Assembly (NCBI RefSeq): GCF_000238075.1
Contig: NZ_JH414505.1
Coordinates: 62,001 to 126,000 of the forward strand
From: Oribacterium asaccharolyticum ACB7
GTDB lineage: Bacteria > Bacillota > Clostridia > Lachnospirales > Lachnospiraceae
Length of the DNA stretch: 64,000 bases
Direction of reading: 5' to 3'
Positions 27,349-36,690 of this stretch are shown here, one piece after another. The notes beneath the pieces are model-generated. The model was not told the origin of the DNA. It ran no database searches and was given only the letters and a program-made list of their open reading frames with translations. Position 1 is the first letter of the stretch. Every line of letters begins with the position of its first letter. The translations under genes and the position numbers were made by a program.

Positions 27349-28281
27349 ATGGACATATACTCCATAAACAAAAGGAAAGAAAAGGATACTCTCTCTTCTA
27401 AGAGCCTGCACTTTTCCTTCAATTTCTTTGCTCCTTTTCTGCTCGTTCTCCTGCTTTTCCTCTTTTTCCATGCTTTCCCCCGAAAGAGGGAAGATTATGG
27501 TGTTTTCCTGGGAATATCCATGAGTTCCGATACCGGAGGGGAGGGGTTAACTTCCGACGATAAGGAAACCGACCAACTATTATTTCTTGCCAAATATAAG
27601 ACTGTTATCCTCTCTCCGGGAAGTTTCACTAAAAAAGACCTGCAGTACCTGCATCGGGCAGGTACCAAGGCCTATGCCTACATCAATGTCGGAGCCCTGG
27701 AAGAATATGATCCGGAGTACTTACGTTTCAAAAAACTCACCCTTGCCCCATACGAAAATTGGGAGGATGAGTCCTGGGTCGATGTTTCTGATAAGGAATG
27801 GCAAAATTATATTACGGAAAAGATTGCGAAAGAGATTGCTGAACTTGGCTTTGACGGCTTCTTCTTAGACAATTTCGATGTCTACTACCTTTTCCCCGAA
27901 GAAAAAATTTATCGGGGTTTAGATGCTGTTTTAAGCGGTTTGCAAAAATACAATATGCCGATTATTTTGAATGGAGGAGATTCTTATGTCAGTCGAGCCA
28001 TAGAAGAGAATGCTACCGATCTCCTCTTTCAGGGCGTGAATCAGGAAGATGTTTTTACCGCCTATCACTTTGATACGAATTCTTCCTCCTTACAAGACAG
28101 CGACACGCGGCGCTATTATCAGGACTATCTTGAAAAGGCAAAAAATGCCGGACTATCCGTCTTTATCTTGGAATATAAGGCGGATAAGGAGCTTAGCAAA
28201 GAAGTCTCATCCTATTGCAAGGAAAAGCATTTTCAATGGTACAATGCACCGGATATTTTTTTAACCGAAGGAAAAGCATAA
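27349..28281 (+). CDS. GH114-like glycosidase, membrane-anchored
   Basis: A 310-residue protein with an N-terminal membrane anchor (FFAPFLLVLLLFLFFHAF, about 27-44) and an extracellular domain resembling glycoside hydrolase family 114, endo-alpha-1,4-polygalactosaminidases, which cut galactosaminoglycan-type exopolysaccharide. Family landmarks are YAYINVGALEEYDPEYLRFK near 105-124 and GFDGFFLDNFD near 166-176, the latter bearing the likely catalytic acids. Two carbohydrate-active-looking genes side by side suggest surface polysaccharide processing. Confidence 0.8.
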   Translation: MDIYSINKRKEKDTLSSKSLHFSFNFFAPFLLVLLLFLFFHAFPRKREDYGVFLGISMSSDTGGEGLTSDDKETDQLLFLAKYKTVILSPGSFTKKDLQYLHRAGTKAYAYINVGALEEYDPEYLRFKKLTLAPYENWEDESWVDVSDKEWQNYITEKIAKEIAELGFDGFFLDNFDVYYLFPEEKIYRGLDAVLSGLQKYNMPIILNGGDSYVSRAIEENATDLLFQGVNQEDVFTAYHFDTNSSSLQDSDTRRYYQDYLEKAKNAGLSVFILEYKADKELSKEVSSYCKEKHFQWYNAPDIFLTEGKA

Positions 28282-28313
28282 AAAAACTACTCCCTATAAA
28301 GGAAGAGTTTTTC

Positions 28314-28386
28314 TCGGAATGACAGGACTTGAACCTGCGGCCTCTTGACCCCCAGTCAAGCGCGCTACCACCTGCGCTACATCCCG
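28314..28386 (-). tRNA. tRNA-Pro (anticodon GGG)
   Basis: Minus-strand cloverleaf of 73 nt. The acceptor stem CGGGATG pairs with CATTCCG (one G-U), the anticodon stem CTTGA/TCAAG encloses CTGGGGG, giving anticodon GGG, and GTTCAAGTC forms the T-loop region. The discriminator base is A and CCA is not encoded. Confidence 0.95.
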
Positions 28387-28436
28387 CAACATTCTCCAAT
28401 ATACCTTATTCGAATCAGATTTTCAAGTTCTTTTTA

Positions 28437-28462
28437 AAAAGGGGCCCCTTAAGGCCCCTTTT
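28437..28462. terminator. bidirectional terminator
   Basis: AAAAGGGGCC / GGCCCCTTTT perfect 10-bp stem with a 6-base loop, A-rich before and T-rich after on either strand. It lies downstream of the repeat-rich membrane protein gene on the minus strand and upstream of tRNA-Pro. Confidence 0.8.
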
Positions 28463-28537
28463 ACTTTCATGCCGATTGCCGTTTGTAAAACCGGCGACAA
28501 GTCCTTTAAAGCATCGACAGACTCTTTTTAATGATTC

Positions 28538-30517
28538 TTATGAATTCGTCGTAGTTTCCGCTTCCGTACTTTCTTCCGCGGTACTCGTTTCCGTGGAGGC
28601 CTCTGTCTCCGTAGTGGATTCATTGCTTAAAATCTTCTCTTCCGCCTTGTAGTTGGAAAGATTCTTGCTAACTACCGTCGTTCTCAAGCTGTCCAATGTC
28701 TCGAAACCGTCCAAGTAATACTTTGTGGTAAACCATGTACCTACACCGGTATCAATCACAAAGCTGTTGTAAATGGTATTCATATCGTTTACATCCACAC
28801 TTACCTTACCGTTTCCCTCATCCATAATATTTTCAAATCCGCCTGTTACATAATAGCTGTAATCCTGTACGAAATTGTTTTCCGGAAGGTTGATACGAAT
28901 GTTCACTTTATATACAGGGTAGAAAACATTATGCTTATACGTGAATGAGTCCTTTGCCGTTAAGAAATAGTATCCCTGATATTCCGCACTGACAAGCTCT
29001 ACCGTCTCACCTTCTCTTGCAATATCACTCGTAATCAGGTCTTCCACTTCCTTCTTCATACTGTTCAGAAGAGTATCATCTACCTGCGCTCCGGACTGAA
29101 TATAGGAAAGAAGACCTTCTACGGTATATACCTTCTCGGTTTCCTTAGGTGCTTTACCGGTTTTCTGAATGATCTTATCCAGATATTCCTCAGGCTCCAC
29201 CTTGACTATCACCTTGTCCCCATTGGAAAGGCCTTCCTGCGGACTCACAGAAAAATAGAATCCCTTAGAACCGTCCATGATCCCGCTTGCTTCCCATTGC
29301 GCAAAACCGTCCGGTGCAGTTCCCGTAAATTCCATTTTGAGGTTTTCGAAAGCATCAAAGCTCTCTACCTTTTCCAGGTCTTTTACCGTAAATTCCTTTG
29401 CGGAATCCTGAATTTTCACTTTGAACAATTCTTCAATATTGTCTTTATCCAGATTCCACGTTAAATGAACCTTGTCATCATTTTTATACTTGCCGTTTTC
29501 TCCGTCCAGTTCCCAAGCGCCGGAAATATAATAGTCGTATAAAAATTCTTCGGCAGTGTAATCATCCAAAATCTCATCGGTCAGACCACTCTTCTTTTTC
29601 TTGACTTTGATTTTCTTTTTATAGTCCTTCAAGAAGGCTTCTTCATCAAACTTAACTTCCGCTTCCCCATATCCCTCATATCCGGAAAAATTGACAGATA
29701 TATACTTATCCAAATCAACCTTTACACGTCTTTGGAAAAAGGCATAGCCAAGGCCAAGTACTAAAAGCATGAACAGAATGACAATCACGATAATCACTGC
29801 GGAATGGCTCTTTTTGCCGTCTCCGCCATTTTCTATCGCAGTCTTTTGCTTCTTTGCCGGCTTATACTTATTGACATTTTCTTTGATTCGATCCGCTGCG
29901 GAAATTTTCTCTTCCGCCTTCTCCACAACTGTTTCAACTTTCTGCTCAGCCTGTACAGCAGCCTGTTGTACCGCCTGTTTTACTTCAGTCGCAGTCTGTT
30001 GCACTACCGGTGCCGCCTGCTCTACCTTTTGTGTTACAGCTTCTTCCACTTTCTCGGCTGTCTCTTTCACAACAGGCACTGCCTGCTCTACCTTTTGTGT
30101 TACAGCTTCTTCCACTTTCTCGGCTGTCTCTTTCACAACAGGCACTGCCTGCTCTACCTTTTGTGTTACAGCTTCTTCCACTTTCTCGGCTGTCTCTTTC
30201 ACAACAGGCACTACCTGCTCCGTCGTATGTTCAAGCTCACCGGCAACAGCTTGCACCGCTTCCGCGGCACTTTGCTCTTGAGCGCTCTCTGAAGCCTTCT
30301 CTTCTGTATTCCGAAGCGGCGGTTCAACTCTGAACACAGGCTCAGGCTGTGTTTCCTCCTGCACAGATGTCGCAGGCTCTGCTTGTACGCCTTCCTGTGC
30401 GGATGTTTCCTGCCCTACTTGTGTATCTTCCTGCACGGAAGCTGTCGAATCCGCTCCTCCAACCTCGTTCGGAGTCGTATTCACAACTTCATTCTCATTC
30501 TTTTCCTCTGCACCCAT
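28538..30517 (-). CDS. membrane protein with 22-residue helical repeats, unknown function
   Basis: A 659-residue protein. The cytoplasmic N-terminal half is acidic and low-complexity. Residues 103-168 are three nearly identical 22-residue units (core VPVVKETAEKVEEAVTQKVE), a two-times-eleven period typical of amphipathic LEA/apolipoprotein-like helices. One membrane segment (VIIVIVILFMLLVLGLGYAF, 241-260) follows, then a 350-residue extracellular beta-rich region with no family I recognise, and a Thr/Ser/Glu-rich tail. Similar single-pass proteins with long extracellular domains are common in Clostridia. It is monocistronic with a terminator. Confidence 0.8.
   Translation of the reverse strand: MGAEEKNENEVVNTTPNEVGGADSTASVQEDTQVGQETSAQEGVQAEPATSVQEETQPEPVFRVEPPLRNTEEKASESAQEQSAAEAVQAVAGELEHTTEQVVPVVKETAEKVEEAVTQKVEQAVPVVKETAEKVEEAVTQKVEQAVPVVKETAEKVEEAVTQKVEQAAPVVQQTATEVKQAVQQAAVQAEQKVETVVEKAEEKISAADRIKENVNKYKPAKKQKTAIENGGDGKKSHSAVIIVIVILFMLLVLGLGYAFFQRRVKVDLDKYISVNFSGYEGYGEAEVKFDEEAFLKDYKKKIKVKKKKSGLTDEILDDYTAEEFLYDYYISGAWELDGENGKYKNDDKVHLTWNLDKDNIEELFKVKIQDSAKEFTVKDLEKVESFDAFENLKMEFTGTAPDGFAQWEASGIMDGSKGFYFSVSPQEGLSNGDKVIVKVEPEEYLDKIIQKTGKAPKETEKVYTVEGLLSYIQSGAQVDDTLLNSMKKEVEDLITSDIAREGETVELVSAEYQGYYFLTAKDSFTYKHNVFYPVYKVNIRINLPENNFVQDYSYYVTGGFENIMDEGNGKVSVDVNDMNTIYNSFVIDTGVGTWFTTKYYLDGFETLDSLRTTVVSKNLSNYKAEEKILSNESTTETEASTETSTAEESTEAETTTNS
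30016..30213 (-). repeat. three 66-bp tandem repeats inside the membrane protein gene
   Basis: Units starting at 30016, 30082 and 30148 are almost identical at the base level, with degraded copies beyond. Each encodes 22 residues, so unit number can change without breaking the frame. Such near-identity implies recent expansion or gene conversion. Confidence 0.9.
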
Positions 30518-30659
30518 TCAAGCTTCCTCCTATTCAAATGATGAAACTAACACAAAAATCATATCATTTTAATGTCATTTTTACAATGGATTAAGTTTTC
30601 ATCACTCCAAGGAATCGTTTCAAGGAAAGAATGACGAAATTTCTTCTTGTTTCATCAAA

Positions 30660-32117
30660 TCAGCCGTTAAGCTTTTTTCTTTTCTCTTCAAACTCCTTCA
30701 AAGACGATAACGCTTCTTTACTCAAGGGATACATCACAAGAAGATTAAAAATAGTCATGAGGCCTATTCCGACATCTCCTAAATCCCAAACTACGGTATA
30801 CTGTGCAAGACCGCCGACAAAGAGCATAAGCAGCGCAAAAATCTTGTAGGCTGTCTGGGAAGCCCAATTGTCCCCAAAAAGATAGGAAACATTGGAACGC
30901 GCATAGAACAGAATGCCGAGGAAGGTCGAAAAACTGAATAGCCATAAAATTACGGCAATAAAGATTTTCCCGAAAGCGCCAAAGTGGTAGTTCATTGCCA
31001 TCTGTAAAATATCCATCCCCTGCAGATCCTTAATCATTCCTTCCGGGGTAAGCAGCATGATAAAGGCGGTACAGGAGCAGAGGATAATGGTATCGATGAA
31101 CACACCGATTGCCTGAAAAAGTCCCATTTTCACAGGATGATCCGTATCGGCTGCCGCTGCCGCGCAAGGTGCGGAACCCGAACCCGCCTCATTAGAGAAG
31201 AGCCCTCTTTTCACACCATTCATAAGCACTGCCGCAAAGCCTCCGGAAACGATTTGTCTGAGTCCGAACGCCTCCGAAAAAATCCGCTCAAAAACATGCG
31301 GAAGTGCCGGTAAATGCGTAAGAATCACAAAAACGGTCATGGCAAAATATAAGCCTGCCATAACGGGAACAATCACATCCAGGACACGTGCTGTTGCATT
31401 TTTCCGAAGGACAATCACCGCCGCAATAAGTACCAGAAGAATACTGGAAATAAGGGGCTTCACGGAAAAGGCATTTTCAAAGGAGGAAGACACGGAATTC
31501 CCGATAACCTGGCTGATTCCCGCCCAGCAAATCAGACCGGAAAGCGCAAAAAGAGCGGCGACAATGCTTTTCTTCTTCGGAACCCCCTCTTCCAGCTTCT
31601 CCCCCGGCTTATTATGAAAGAAAAAATCATGAATGTAGTAGGCAGGGCCGCCGCGGAACCCGCCGTAAAGCGAATCCTTTCTCTTATGGAGCTGTGCAAG
31701 CGTCGCCTCAACAAAGGCAGTGGAGGAACCGATCAGCGCGGTAATCCACATCCAAAATACTGCACCGGCACCGCCTCCGGAAATTGCCGCAACAACGCCC
31801 ACAAGATTTCCCATCCCGACTCTCGTTGCCGTAGAAACAATCAGCGTCTGAATGCCGGACAACTTTCCCTTGGAAAGATCGCCCTGCATCTTTGCATCCG
31901 GCTTTTCGATGAGCACGGATATCATTTCCCGAAACATGCGAATCGGCAGAAACTTCGTACGAAGGGTATAATAAATCCCGGCAGGAATGAGTAAGAGCAC
32001 CATGGGAGAAAGCCCCAGGGTACTTCCGCCCGGAAGCGGAATCTTGAGCAAATCCCCCCAGAGAAATCCCGCCATAAATTCGATTACAAAAATGATTCCA
32101 TTTAATATGCTGTGCAT
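30660..32117 (-). CDS. alanine/glycine:cation symporter (AGCS family)
   Basis: A 485-residue sodium-coupled amino acid carrier with about ten or eleven membrane segments. Typical stretches include GVVAAISGGGAGAVFWMWIT, GGPAYYIHDF and GLFSNEAGSGSAPCAAAAA, the last being the hallmark AGCS region. Substrate (alanine, glycine or similar) cannot be fixed from sequence. GGGAGGG precedes the start. I looked for a glycine riboswitch upstream and did not find one. Confidence 0.93.
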   Translation of the reverse strand: MHSILNGIIFVIEFMAGFLWGDLLKIPLPGGSTLGLSPMVLLLIPAGIYYTLRTKFLPIRMFREMISVLIEKPDAKMQGDLSKGKLSGIQTLIVSTATRVGMGNLVGVVAAISGGGAGAVFWMWITALIGSSTAFVEATLAQLHKRKDSLYGGFRGGPAYYIHDFFFHNKPGEKLEEGVPKKKSIVAALFALSGLICWAGISQVIGNSVSSSFENAFSVKPLISSILLVLIAAVIVLRKNATARVLDVIVPVMAGLYFAMTVFVILTHLPALPHVFERIFSEAFGLRQIVSGGFAAVLMNGVKRGLFSNEAGSGSAPCAAAAADTDHPVKMGLFQAIGVFIDTIILCSCTAFIMLLTPEGMIKDLQGMDILQMAMNYHFGAFGKIFIAVILWLFSFSTFLGILFYARSNVSYLFGDNWASQTAYKIFALLMLFVGGLAQYTVVWDLGDVGIGLMTIFNLLVMYPLSKEALSSLKEFEEKRKKLNG

Positions 32118-32451
32118 TTCACCCTCCCATTTCCTTGGATTTCGAATAGCTTAACTCTGCCTTTCGCTTTTTCACTTTGACGCTTTTATGCGTCTATGCT
32201 TTTATGTACTAAAGTTCTTTTTCAAAAAAGAAAAGCACTCTTGTGCTTTTCCGAGTATAGCGTATCAAAGCAAAGTCTGGCAAGCTGATTCGTAAAGTTT
32301 TTTCTCACTATTTCCTTTTATTCGGTCACCTCCGATTCGGTTTCTTCTGAATAAAGATTAACCTAGACTTTCTTCCGGGTAAAGGAATTATAGTTGTTTT
32401 TTGTTCCTCAAACGAGATACCGCACGCTTTGCGAGCGATACTCGTTATGAA
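32118..32451. other. spacer with hairpins and one dispersed palindrome
   Basis: On the minus strand a strong GAAAAGCACAAGAGTGCTTTTC hairpin with a T-run (about 32222-32253) should terminate mutT transcripts. A smaller GACGC...GCGTC hairpin lies nearer the symporter start. The 36-nt palindrome is at 32411-32446. No gene is seen. Confidence 0.6.
32411..32446 (+). repeat. 36-nt dispersed palindrome, copy 2
   Basis: Same family as 176-211, here 5 bases after the mutT stop codon. The two arms are AACGAGATACCGCACGCT and its near complement. It is in the opposite orientation relative to its gene compared with the ftsZ copy. Confidence 0.8.
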
Positions 32452-32838
32452 TTATAGCTGTTTTTTCAGCTCCTCAATAAGAGAAATATCCGCAGGAAGC
32501 CATTTCAGCGTATTCAACTCTTCCTTCTTAAGCCAACGAGCGTCTGTTGCTTCCACCAATTTGATTTCCCCCGATAAAACGGAGCAAAAATAGCAGTGCA
32601 TAGTAAGGTGAAATTTCGGATAGTCATAGTCCAGCACCGTACATTTTTCTTCTATATTGATTTCTACTTGCAGCTCTTCCCGAATTTCCCTCCTTAAGGC
32701 TTCCTCCAAGCTTTCGCCCGGCTCCACCTTTCCCCCGGGAAACTCCCAATAGCCTTTAAACTCTCCATATCCTTTTTCTGTAGCGAAAATGGTATTCGCT
32801 TTCCTAAAAATTGCCGCCACAACCTCTATGTTTTTCAT
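32452..32838 (-). CDS. mutT: MutT-type Nudix hydrolase (8-oxo-dGTP diphosphatase)
   Basis: A 128-residue Nudix enzyme, the usual MutT length. The Nudix box is intact (G-x5-E-x7-REIREEL; FPGGKVEPGESLEEALRREI), preceded by GYWEFPGGK, which is typical of MutT enzymes that clean oxidised nucleotides. It starts MKNIEVVAAIFRKANTIFAT. It is alone on the minus strand, followed by the palindrome and a terminator. Confidence 0.9.
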   Translation of the reverse strand: MKNIEVVAAIFRKANTIFATEKGYGEFKGYWEFPGGKVEPGESLEEALRREIREELQVEINIEEKCTVLDYDYPKFHLTMHCYFCSVLSGEIKLVEATDARWLKKEELNTLKWLPADISLIEELKKQL

Positions 32839-33149
32839 TGTTTTCTCCTTATCCTATTATGATGTATCTGTAAAAGCTTTTAATAAGAATCTTCAAAAGA
32901 TTAATAAGAATCTTCAAAAGATAGCCTCTTCTTTATATGGTCATTTCCCAGTATAATGCTGTTGCTCTTTTCTTAAAAGGAAAAAGGAGAATTTCCAATT
33001 GAATTTTCCAAAAATAAAATTGAATTTTCCAAAAATCCGCTCTTGCACCATAAATGTACTTATGCTATACTCCCGTAGATATTGACAAAAGATGGGTTAG
33101 AGTCTGTAGCTTTGTCTATCGGCTTGTTTCCATAAAAAGGATGGTTTTC

Positions 33150-33386
33150 ATGAGAATAGCAAAAATCGCTTTAGTACTTTTATTTGTAATTTTAGGTGTT
33201 GCCTTATCTGCCATTATCCTTATGCAGGAGGGAAAGAGTGACGGTTTAGGAGCTTTATCCGGTTCAACCGATACCTATTGGCAGAAAAACAGAGGTCGTT
33301 CCGTGGAAGGAAGCTTAGAGAAGTTTACCAAGTACGGAACCGTCGCATTTTTTGCGGTTGCTTTACTTTTGGATATCATTTGGTAA
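33150..33386 (+). CDS. secG: protein translocase subunit SecG
   Basis: A 78-residue two-helix component of SecYEG. The start at 33150 is chosen for the AAAAGG 10 bases upstream and for the normal family length; a longer frame to 33054 has no such support. Visible features are the first helix (IALVLLFVILGVALSAIILM), the GKSDGLGALSG loop and the C-terminal helix. secG-rnr-smpB is a classical Gram-positive arrangement, seen here with a terminator after secG. Confidence 0.92.
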   Translation: MRIAKIALVLLFVILGVALSAIILMQEGKSDGLGALSGSTDTYWQKNRGRSVEGSLEKFTKYGTVAFFAVALLLDIIW

Positions 33387-33409
33387 GTCTGTTTTTCCAC
33401 CGTTTTTTA

Positions 33410-33436
33410 AGCCTGCAAGTTTTGCAGGCTTTTTCT
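33410..33436 (+). terminator. terminator after secG
   Basis: AGCCTGCAA / TTGCAGGCT 9-bp stem with a three-base loop, followed by TTTTTC. It would separate secG from rnr or reduce readthrough into it. Confidence 0.8.
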
Positions 33437-33445
33437 ATTCTATAA

Positions 33446-33481
33446 AACGAGATACCGCACGCTTTGCGAGCGATACTTGTT
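33446..33481 (+). repeat. 36-nt dispersed palindrome, copy 3
   Basis: Same family; differs from copy 2 by one base in the last arm (CTTGTT). Followed at once by another imperfect palindrome, AACAAGATG...CACTTGTT (33486-33521), just before the rnr ribosome site. Confidence 0.8.
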
Positions 33482-33537
33482 ATGAACAAGATGTCTCAGG
33501 CTTCGCCTGCGCCACTTGTTAAGAAGTAAGGAGCAGC

Positions 33538-35886
33538 ATGCGCGAAGAGCAAAAGATAAAATTAAAGAAAATCATTTTAGACATCGAAAAGGACAGCTCT
33601 CTTCCGAAAATGAAGGAGAAAGAGCTGATCCATTTTTTAGGGATTCCCAAAGAAGAAAAAAAAGACTTCACCGCTCTTTTAGAAGAAATGCTAGAAGAAG
33701 GGCTACTCTCTTTTTCCGCTAAAGAGGGGCGGCACTCTTCTTTATCTGCTAAACCGGAAGAAAGGGGAAATAGTAAAGCTTCCATGCAAAAAGAGCGGAC
33801 TCTAAAGGGTGTCTATTCCAAGGCAAAAAAAGGCTTCGGCTTTGTGAGCCTCTCGGAAAAGGAGCTCGATGACATTTATATCCCGAAGGGTTCGGAAGGA
33901 AATGCCATGGACGGGGACACTGTACAGATCCTTATCACAAAGGAAAAGCAGGTTGATTCCAGTGCCGAGGGAAAAATCGTAAAAGTCATGAAACGTGCCG
34001 TAACGGAGGTGCTCGGACTTGTGAAGGAAAGGCGTGAAGGGCTCTTCCTCTTTCCGGACAATCCAAAGCTCCCTTCTCCCTTCTATATTCAGCCGGGAAA
34101 GGCCGGCGGAGCCCTTCCGGGGGATAAGGTCATGGCAAAAATCCTCTCCTACGGCGGAGTGCAAAAGGAGGAAAAAAGGGGAAGCCGGGGACGTTCTCCT
34201 ATTCCCTGCGGAAAGAGGAGTCCCCTCCTCTCCTATCCCGTCTGCGGTGTCACGGAGGTGCTCGGTGCAAGTACGGAGCCCGGTGTAGATGTGCTCTCCG
34301 TCATTCGTGCATTTTCTCTTCCCGAGGACTTTCCGGAGGAGGTAAAAGCCGAGGCTGCAGCGATTCCAATGGAAGTGCCGGAGTCTATCCTGAATTCGAA
34401 GGCAAGAAGAGATTTCCGTGCGCTCACTACTATTACCATTGACGGAGAAGATGCCAAAGACTTGGACGATGCCATCTCATTGGAATATTTTCCGGAAAAG
34501 AAACTTTACCGCCTCTATGTGCATATCGCGGATGTCACGGAATATGTGAAGGAAGGCTCTTCCCTGGATTTGGAGGCCTTAGAGCGCGGAACCTCCGTGT
34601 ATCTAACGGACAGAGTGATTCCCATGCTTCCGCGAGAACTTTCCAACGGCATTTGCTCTCTGCATGAGGGCGTGGATCGTCTGACCCTCTCCTGTATCAT
34701 GGACTATAACGAAAAAGGGGAACAGCTCTCCCATGAAATCTGCCCGGGAATCATTTGCTCCGATAAAAGAATGAGCTATACGGGCGTGACGGCAGTTTTG
34801 GAAAAAGAGTCAGGCACAGCTTCTTTAGGTGCAGAGAATAGCGCTTCCGTAGCTTCTTTAGATATGGGAAAGAGAAACGAAGAAACTGCAGAGGACTATT
34901 CCTCCTATCTCCCCTTTAAGGACTTGCTTCTTCATATGAGGGAGCTTTCCCGTCTGCTTCGTCATAAGCGCGTAGAGCGTGGCGGGCTGGACTTTGATTT
35001 TCCGGAGTCCAAGATTATTTTCAATGAAAAAGGGCAGATTGCCGAAATTCGCTCCGTGATCCGCGAAGAATCCCATAAAATTATCGAGGATTTCATGCTT
35101 GCAGCAAATGAGACCGTCGCGGAGGAATATTACTGGAGGGATATTCCCTTCCTCTACCGTGTGCACGAGCGACCGGACTTTGACAAATGGCAGGAGCTTT
35201 CACGGATTCTTTCGAATTTCTCCATTCTCCTACGCGCGAAAGATCCGGACAGCATCCGTCCGAAGGCTTTACAGGGGATTTTGGAGACGATTAAGGGAAA
35301 GGAAGAAGAAATGATGCTCAGTAATCTCATTCTCCGCTCCTTAAAACAGGCAAAATACAGCGTGGAATGCGGAGAGCATTTCGGACTTGCCAGTAAATAT
35401 TACACCCACTTCACCTCTCCGATCAGGCGTTATCCCGACCTCCAGATTCACAGAATCATTAAGGAGAACCTGTTTTCTCAGGAAAATGCGAAGCGCTACG
35501 CCCACTACGGTCGTATTTTACCCGACGTAGCCATGCAGAGTTCCCTTCGCGAACGCCGAGCAGATGAGGCGGAGCGGGATTGCATGAAGTTGAAGAAGTG
35601 CCAGTACATGAAGAACTTCCTCGGGGAAAGTTTTCCCGGGACCATTTCCGGTCTTACGGAGTACGGCATTTATGTCACTTTGGAAAATGGAATCGAAGGC
35701 ATGATTCCGCTTCGCATGCTGAATGACGACTATTTTGTTTTTATAGAGAAAGAACTGATAACGAGAGGCGAGCGAAGCGGAAAAACCTTCCGTATCGGTG
35801 ACAGCATGTCCGTCCTGGTGTATGCTGTAGATACCTTGAGCCGGACTATCGACTTTGTGCCGGCCCCGGAATTACCGGAAGAATAA
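33538..35886 (+). CDS. rnr: ribonuclease R
   Basis: A 782-residue 3'-5' exoribonuclease of the RNB family that degrades structured RNA and works with tmRNA/SmpB. Order: N-terminal helix-turn-helix-like region, cold-shock domains (LKGVYSKAKKGFGFVSLSEK near 90), the RNB catalytic centre DGEDAKDLDDAISLEYF starting about residue 302 with its metal-binding aspartates, and a C-terminal S1 domain (FPGTISGLTEYGIYVTLENG). A Ser/Ala/Glu-rich insert near 420-445 appears peculiar to this protein. AAGGAG precedes the ATG. smpB follows 26 bases on. Confidence 0.95.
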   Translation: MREEQKIKLKKIILDIEKDSSLPKMKEKELIHFLGIPKEEKKDFTALLEEMLEEGLLSFSAKEGRHSSLSAKPEERGNSKASMQKERTLKGVYSKAKKGFGFVSLSEKELDDIYIPKGSEGNAMDGDTVQILITKEKQVDSSAEGKIVKVMKRAVTEVLGLVKERREGLFLFPDNPKLPSPFYIQPGKAGGALPGDKVMAKILSYGGVQKEEKRGSRGRSPIPCGKRSPLLSYPVCGVTEVLGASTEPGVDVLSVIRAFSLPEDFPEEVKAEAAAIPMEVPESILNSKARRDFRALTTITIDGEDAKDLDDAISLEYFPEKKLYRLYVHIADVTEYVKEGSSLDLEALERGTSVYLTDRVIPMLPRELSNGICSLHEGVDRLTLSCIMDYNEKGEQLSHEICPGIICSDKRMSYTGVTAVLEKESGTASLGAENSASVASLDMGKRNEETAEDYSSYLPFKDLLLHMRELSRLLRHKRVERGGLDFDFPESKIIFNEKGQIAEIRSVIREESHKIIEDFMLAANETVAEEYYWRDIPFLYRVHERPDFDKWQELSRILSNFSILLRAKDPDSIRPKALQGILETIKGKEEEMMLSNLILRSLKQAKYSVECGEHFGLASKYYTHFTSPIRRYPDLQIHRIIKENLFSQENAKRYAHYGRILPDVAMQSSLRERRADEAERDCMKLKKCQYMKNFLGESFPGTISGLTEYGIYVTLENGIEGMIPLRMLNDDYFVFIEKELITRGERSGKTFRIGDSMSVLVYAVDTLSRTIDFVPAPELPEE

Positions 35887-35912
35887 AGCCGAATTACAGA
35901 AAGGAAATATAA

Positions 35913-36380
35913 ATGGGAGACAGCATTAAGCAAATCGCAAACAACAAAAAGGCTTTCCATGATTTTTTCGTGGAGGAAAGTCTGGAATGCGGCATTCAGC
36001 TTTTCGGAACGGAAGTCAAATCTCTCCGCCTCGGACAGGCTTCCATTAAGGAGTCCTTCTGTCAGATTCGAAATGGGGAGTGTTTCATTGTTGGCATGCA
36101 CATTAACCCCTATGAGCGGGGAAATATTTTCAATAAAGATCCGCTTAGAGATAGAAAGCTTCTCCTCCATAGAAGAGAAATTGACCGCCTGCTCGGAAAA
36201 ATCAAGGAGCAGGGCTATACTCTTATGCCCCTTCGCCTCTACTTTAAAGGTAGCCTCGTAAAGCTCGATATGGGGCTTTGCCGCGGTAAAAAGATATACG
36301 ATAAACGGGAGGATATGAAGAAGAAGGCACAAAGAAGGGAGCTCGAGAAGGAATTTAAGAAGGCGAATATTCGCGTGTAA
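35913..36380 (+). CDS. smpB: SsrA-binding protein SmpB
   Basis: A 155-residue tmRNA partner for ribosome rescue. Family landmarks: NKKAFHDFFVEESLECGIQL near the N-terminus, GTEVKSLRLGQASIKESFCQ, and the C-terminal basic tail KKAQRRELEKEFKKANIRV. Directly follows rnr. I looked for the tmRNA gene downstream and found a palindrome-ended repeat instead. Confidence 0.96.
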   Translation: MGDSIKQIANNKKAFHDFFVEESLECGIQLFGTEVKSLRLGQASIKESFCQIRNGECFIVGMHINPYERGNIFNKDPLRDRKLLLHRREIDRLLGKIKEQGYTLMPLRLYFKGSLVKLDMGLCRGKKIYDKREDMKKKAQRRELEKEFKKANIRV

Positions 36381-36412
36381 GAAGGATTGCAAAAAGAATA
36401 TTATGATTCCAC

Positions 36413-36550
36413 ATTTTGCAGGCATTGAAGCAGGGGCACGCTCCCGCTAACCTCGCCACGTAGTAGTACTAAGCTTCAAGCATCGCTACTGCTCGCTTTC
36501 AGCAAGTACTAACGGGCTCAGATTGCCCCTTGCTTCAATGCCTGCAAAAT
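36413..36550. repeat. palindrome-ended noncoding element, copy 1
   Basis: About 138 bp bounded by inverted ends ATTTTGCAGGCATTGAAGCA; weaker pairing extends to about 36388 and 36585 (TTGCAA ends). The interior has GGGGCACGCTC...TGCCCC and the internal block GTAGTAGTACTAAGCTTCAA. No open frame. A second, longer member lies at 37224-37488 in the opposite orientation. It looks like a MITE-like or structured-RNA repeat. Confidence 0.7.
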
Positions 36551-36690
36551 CGTGAATATGCCATTCCGTATATTCCTCTTGCAATGTTATAAACGCTCAA
36601 ATTCAACGAAAAGCCATGGAACATTTTGATCCACGGCTTTTTTGCTATGTATTTTAGGAGTACAGTTCTAAAATATCTCTTTCACTTAAG

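Noticed and set aside
29769..30333. Long plus-strand ORFs opposite the repeat-rich membrane protein
   Set aside because: They are antisense shadows of the 66-bp repeat, rich in Cys/Ser/Thr or Leu by codon complementarity.
32118..32330. Glycine riboswitch before the alanine/glycine symporter
   Set aside because: No conserved glycine aptamer core is visible; only simple hairpins, one of which is a terminator.
33054..33149. Longer SecG starting at 33054
   Set aside because: The extra 32 residues lack a ribosome site and exceed the family length.
36381..36600. tmRNA gene (ssrA) after smpB
   Set aside because: The GGGGCA...TGCCCC element lacks a tRNA-like 3' end and a tag-peptide reading frame, and related copies occur in both orientations nearby.
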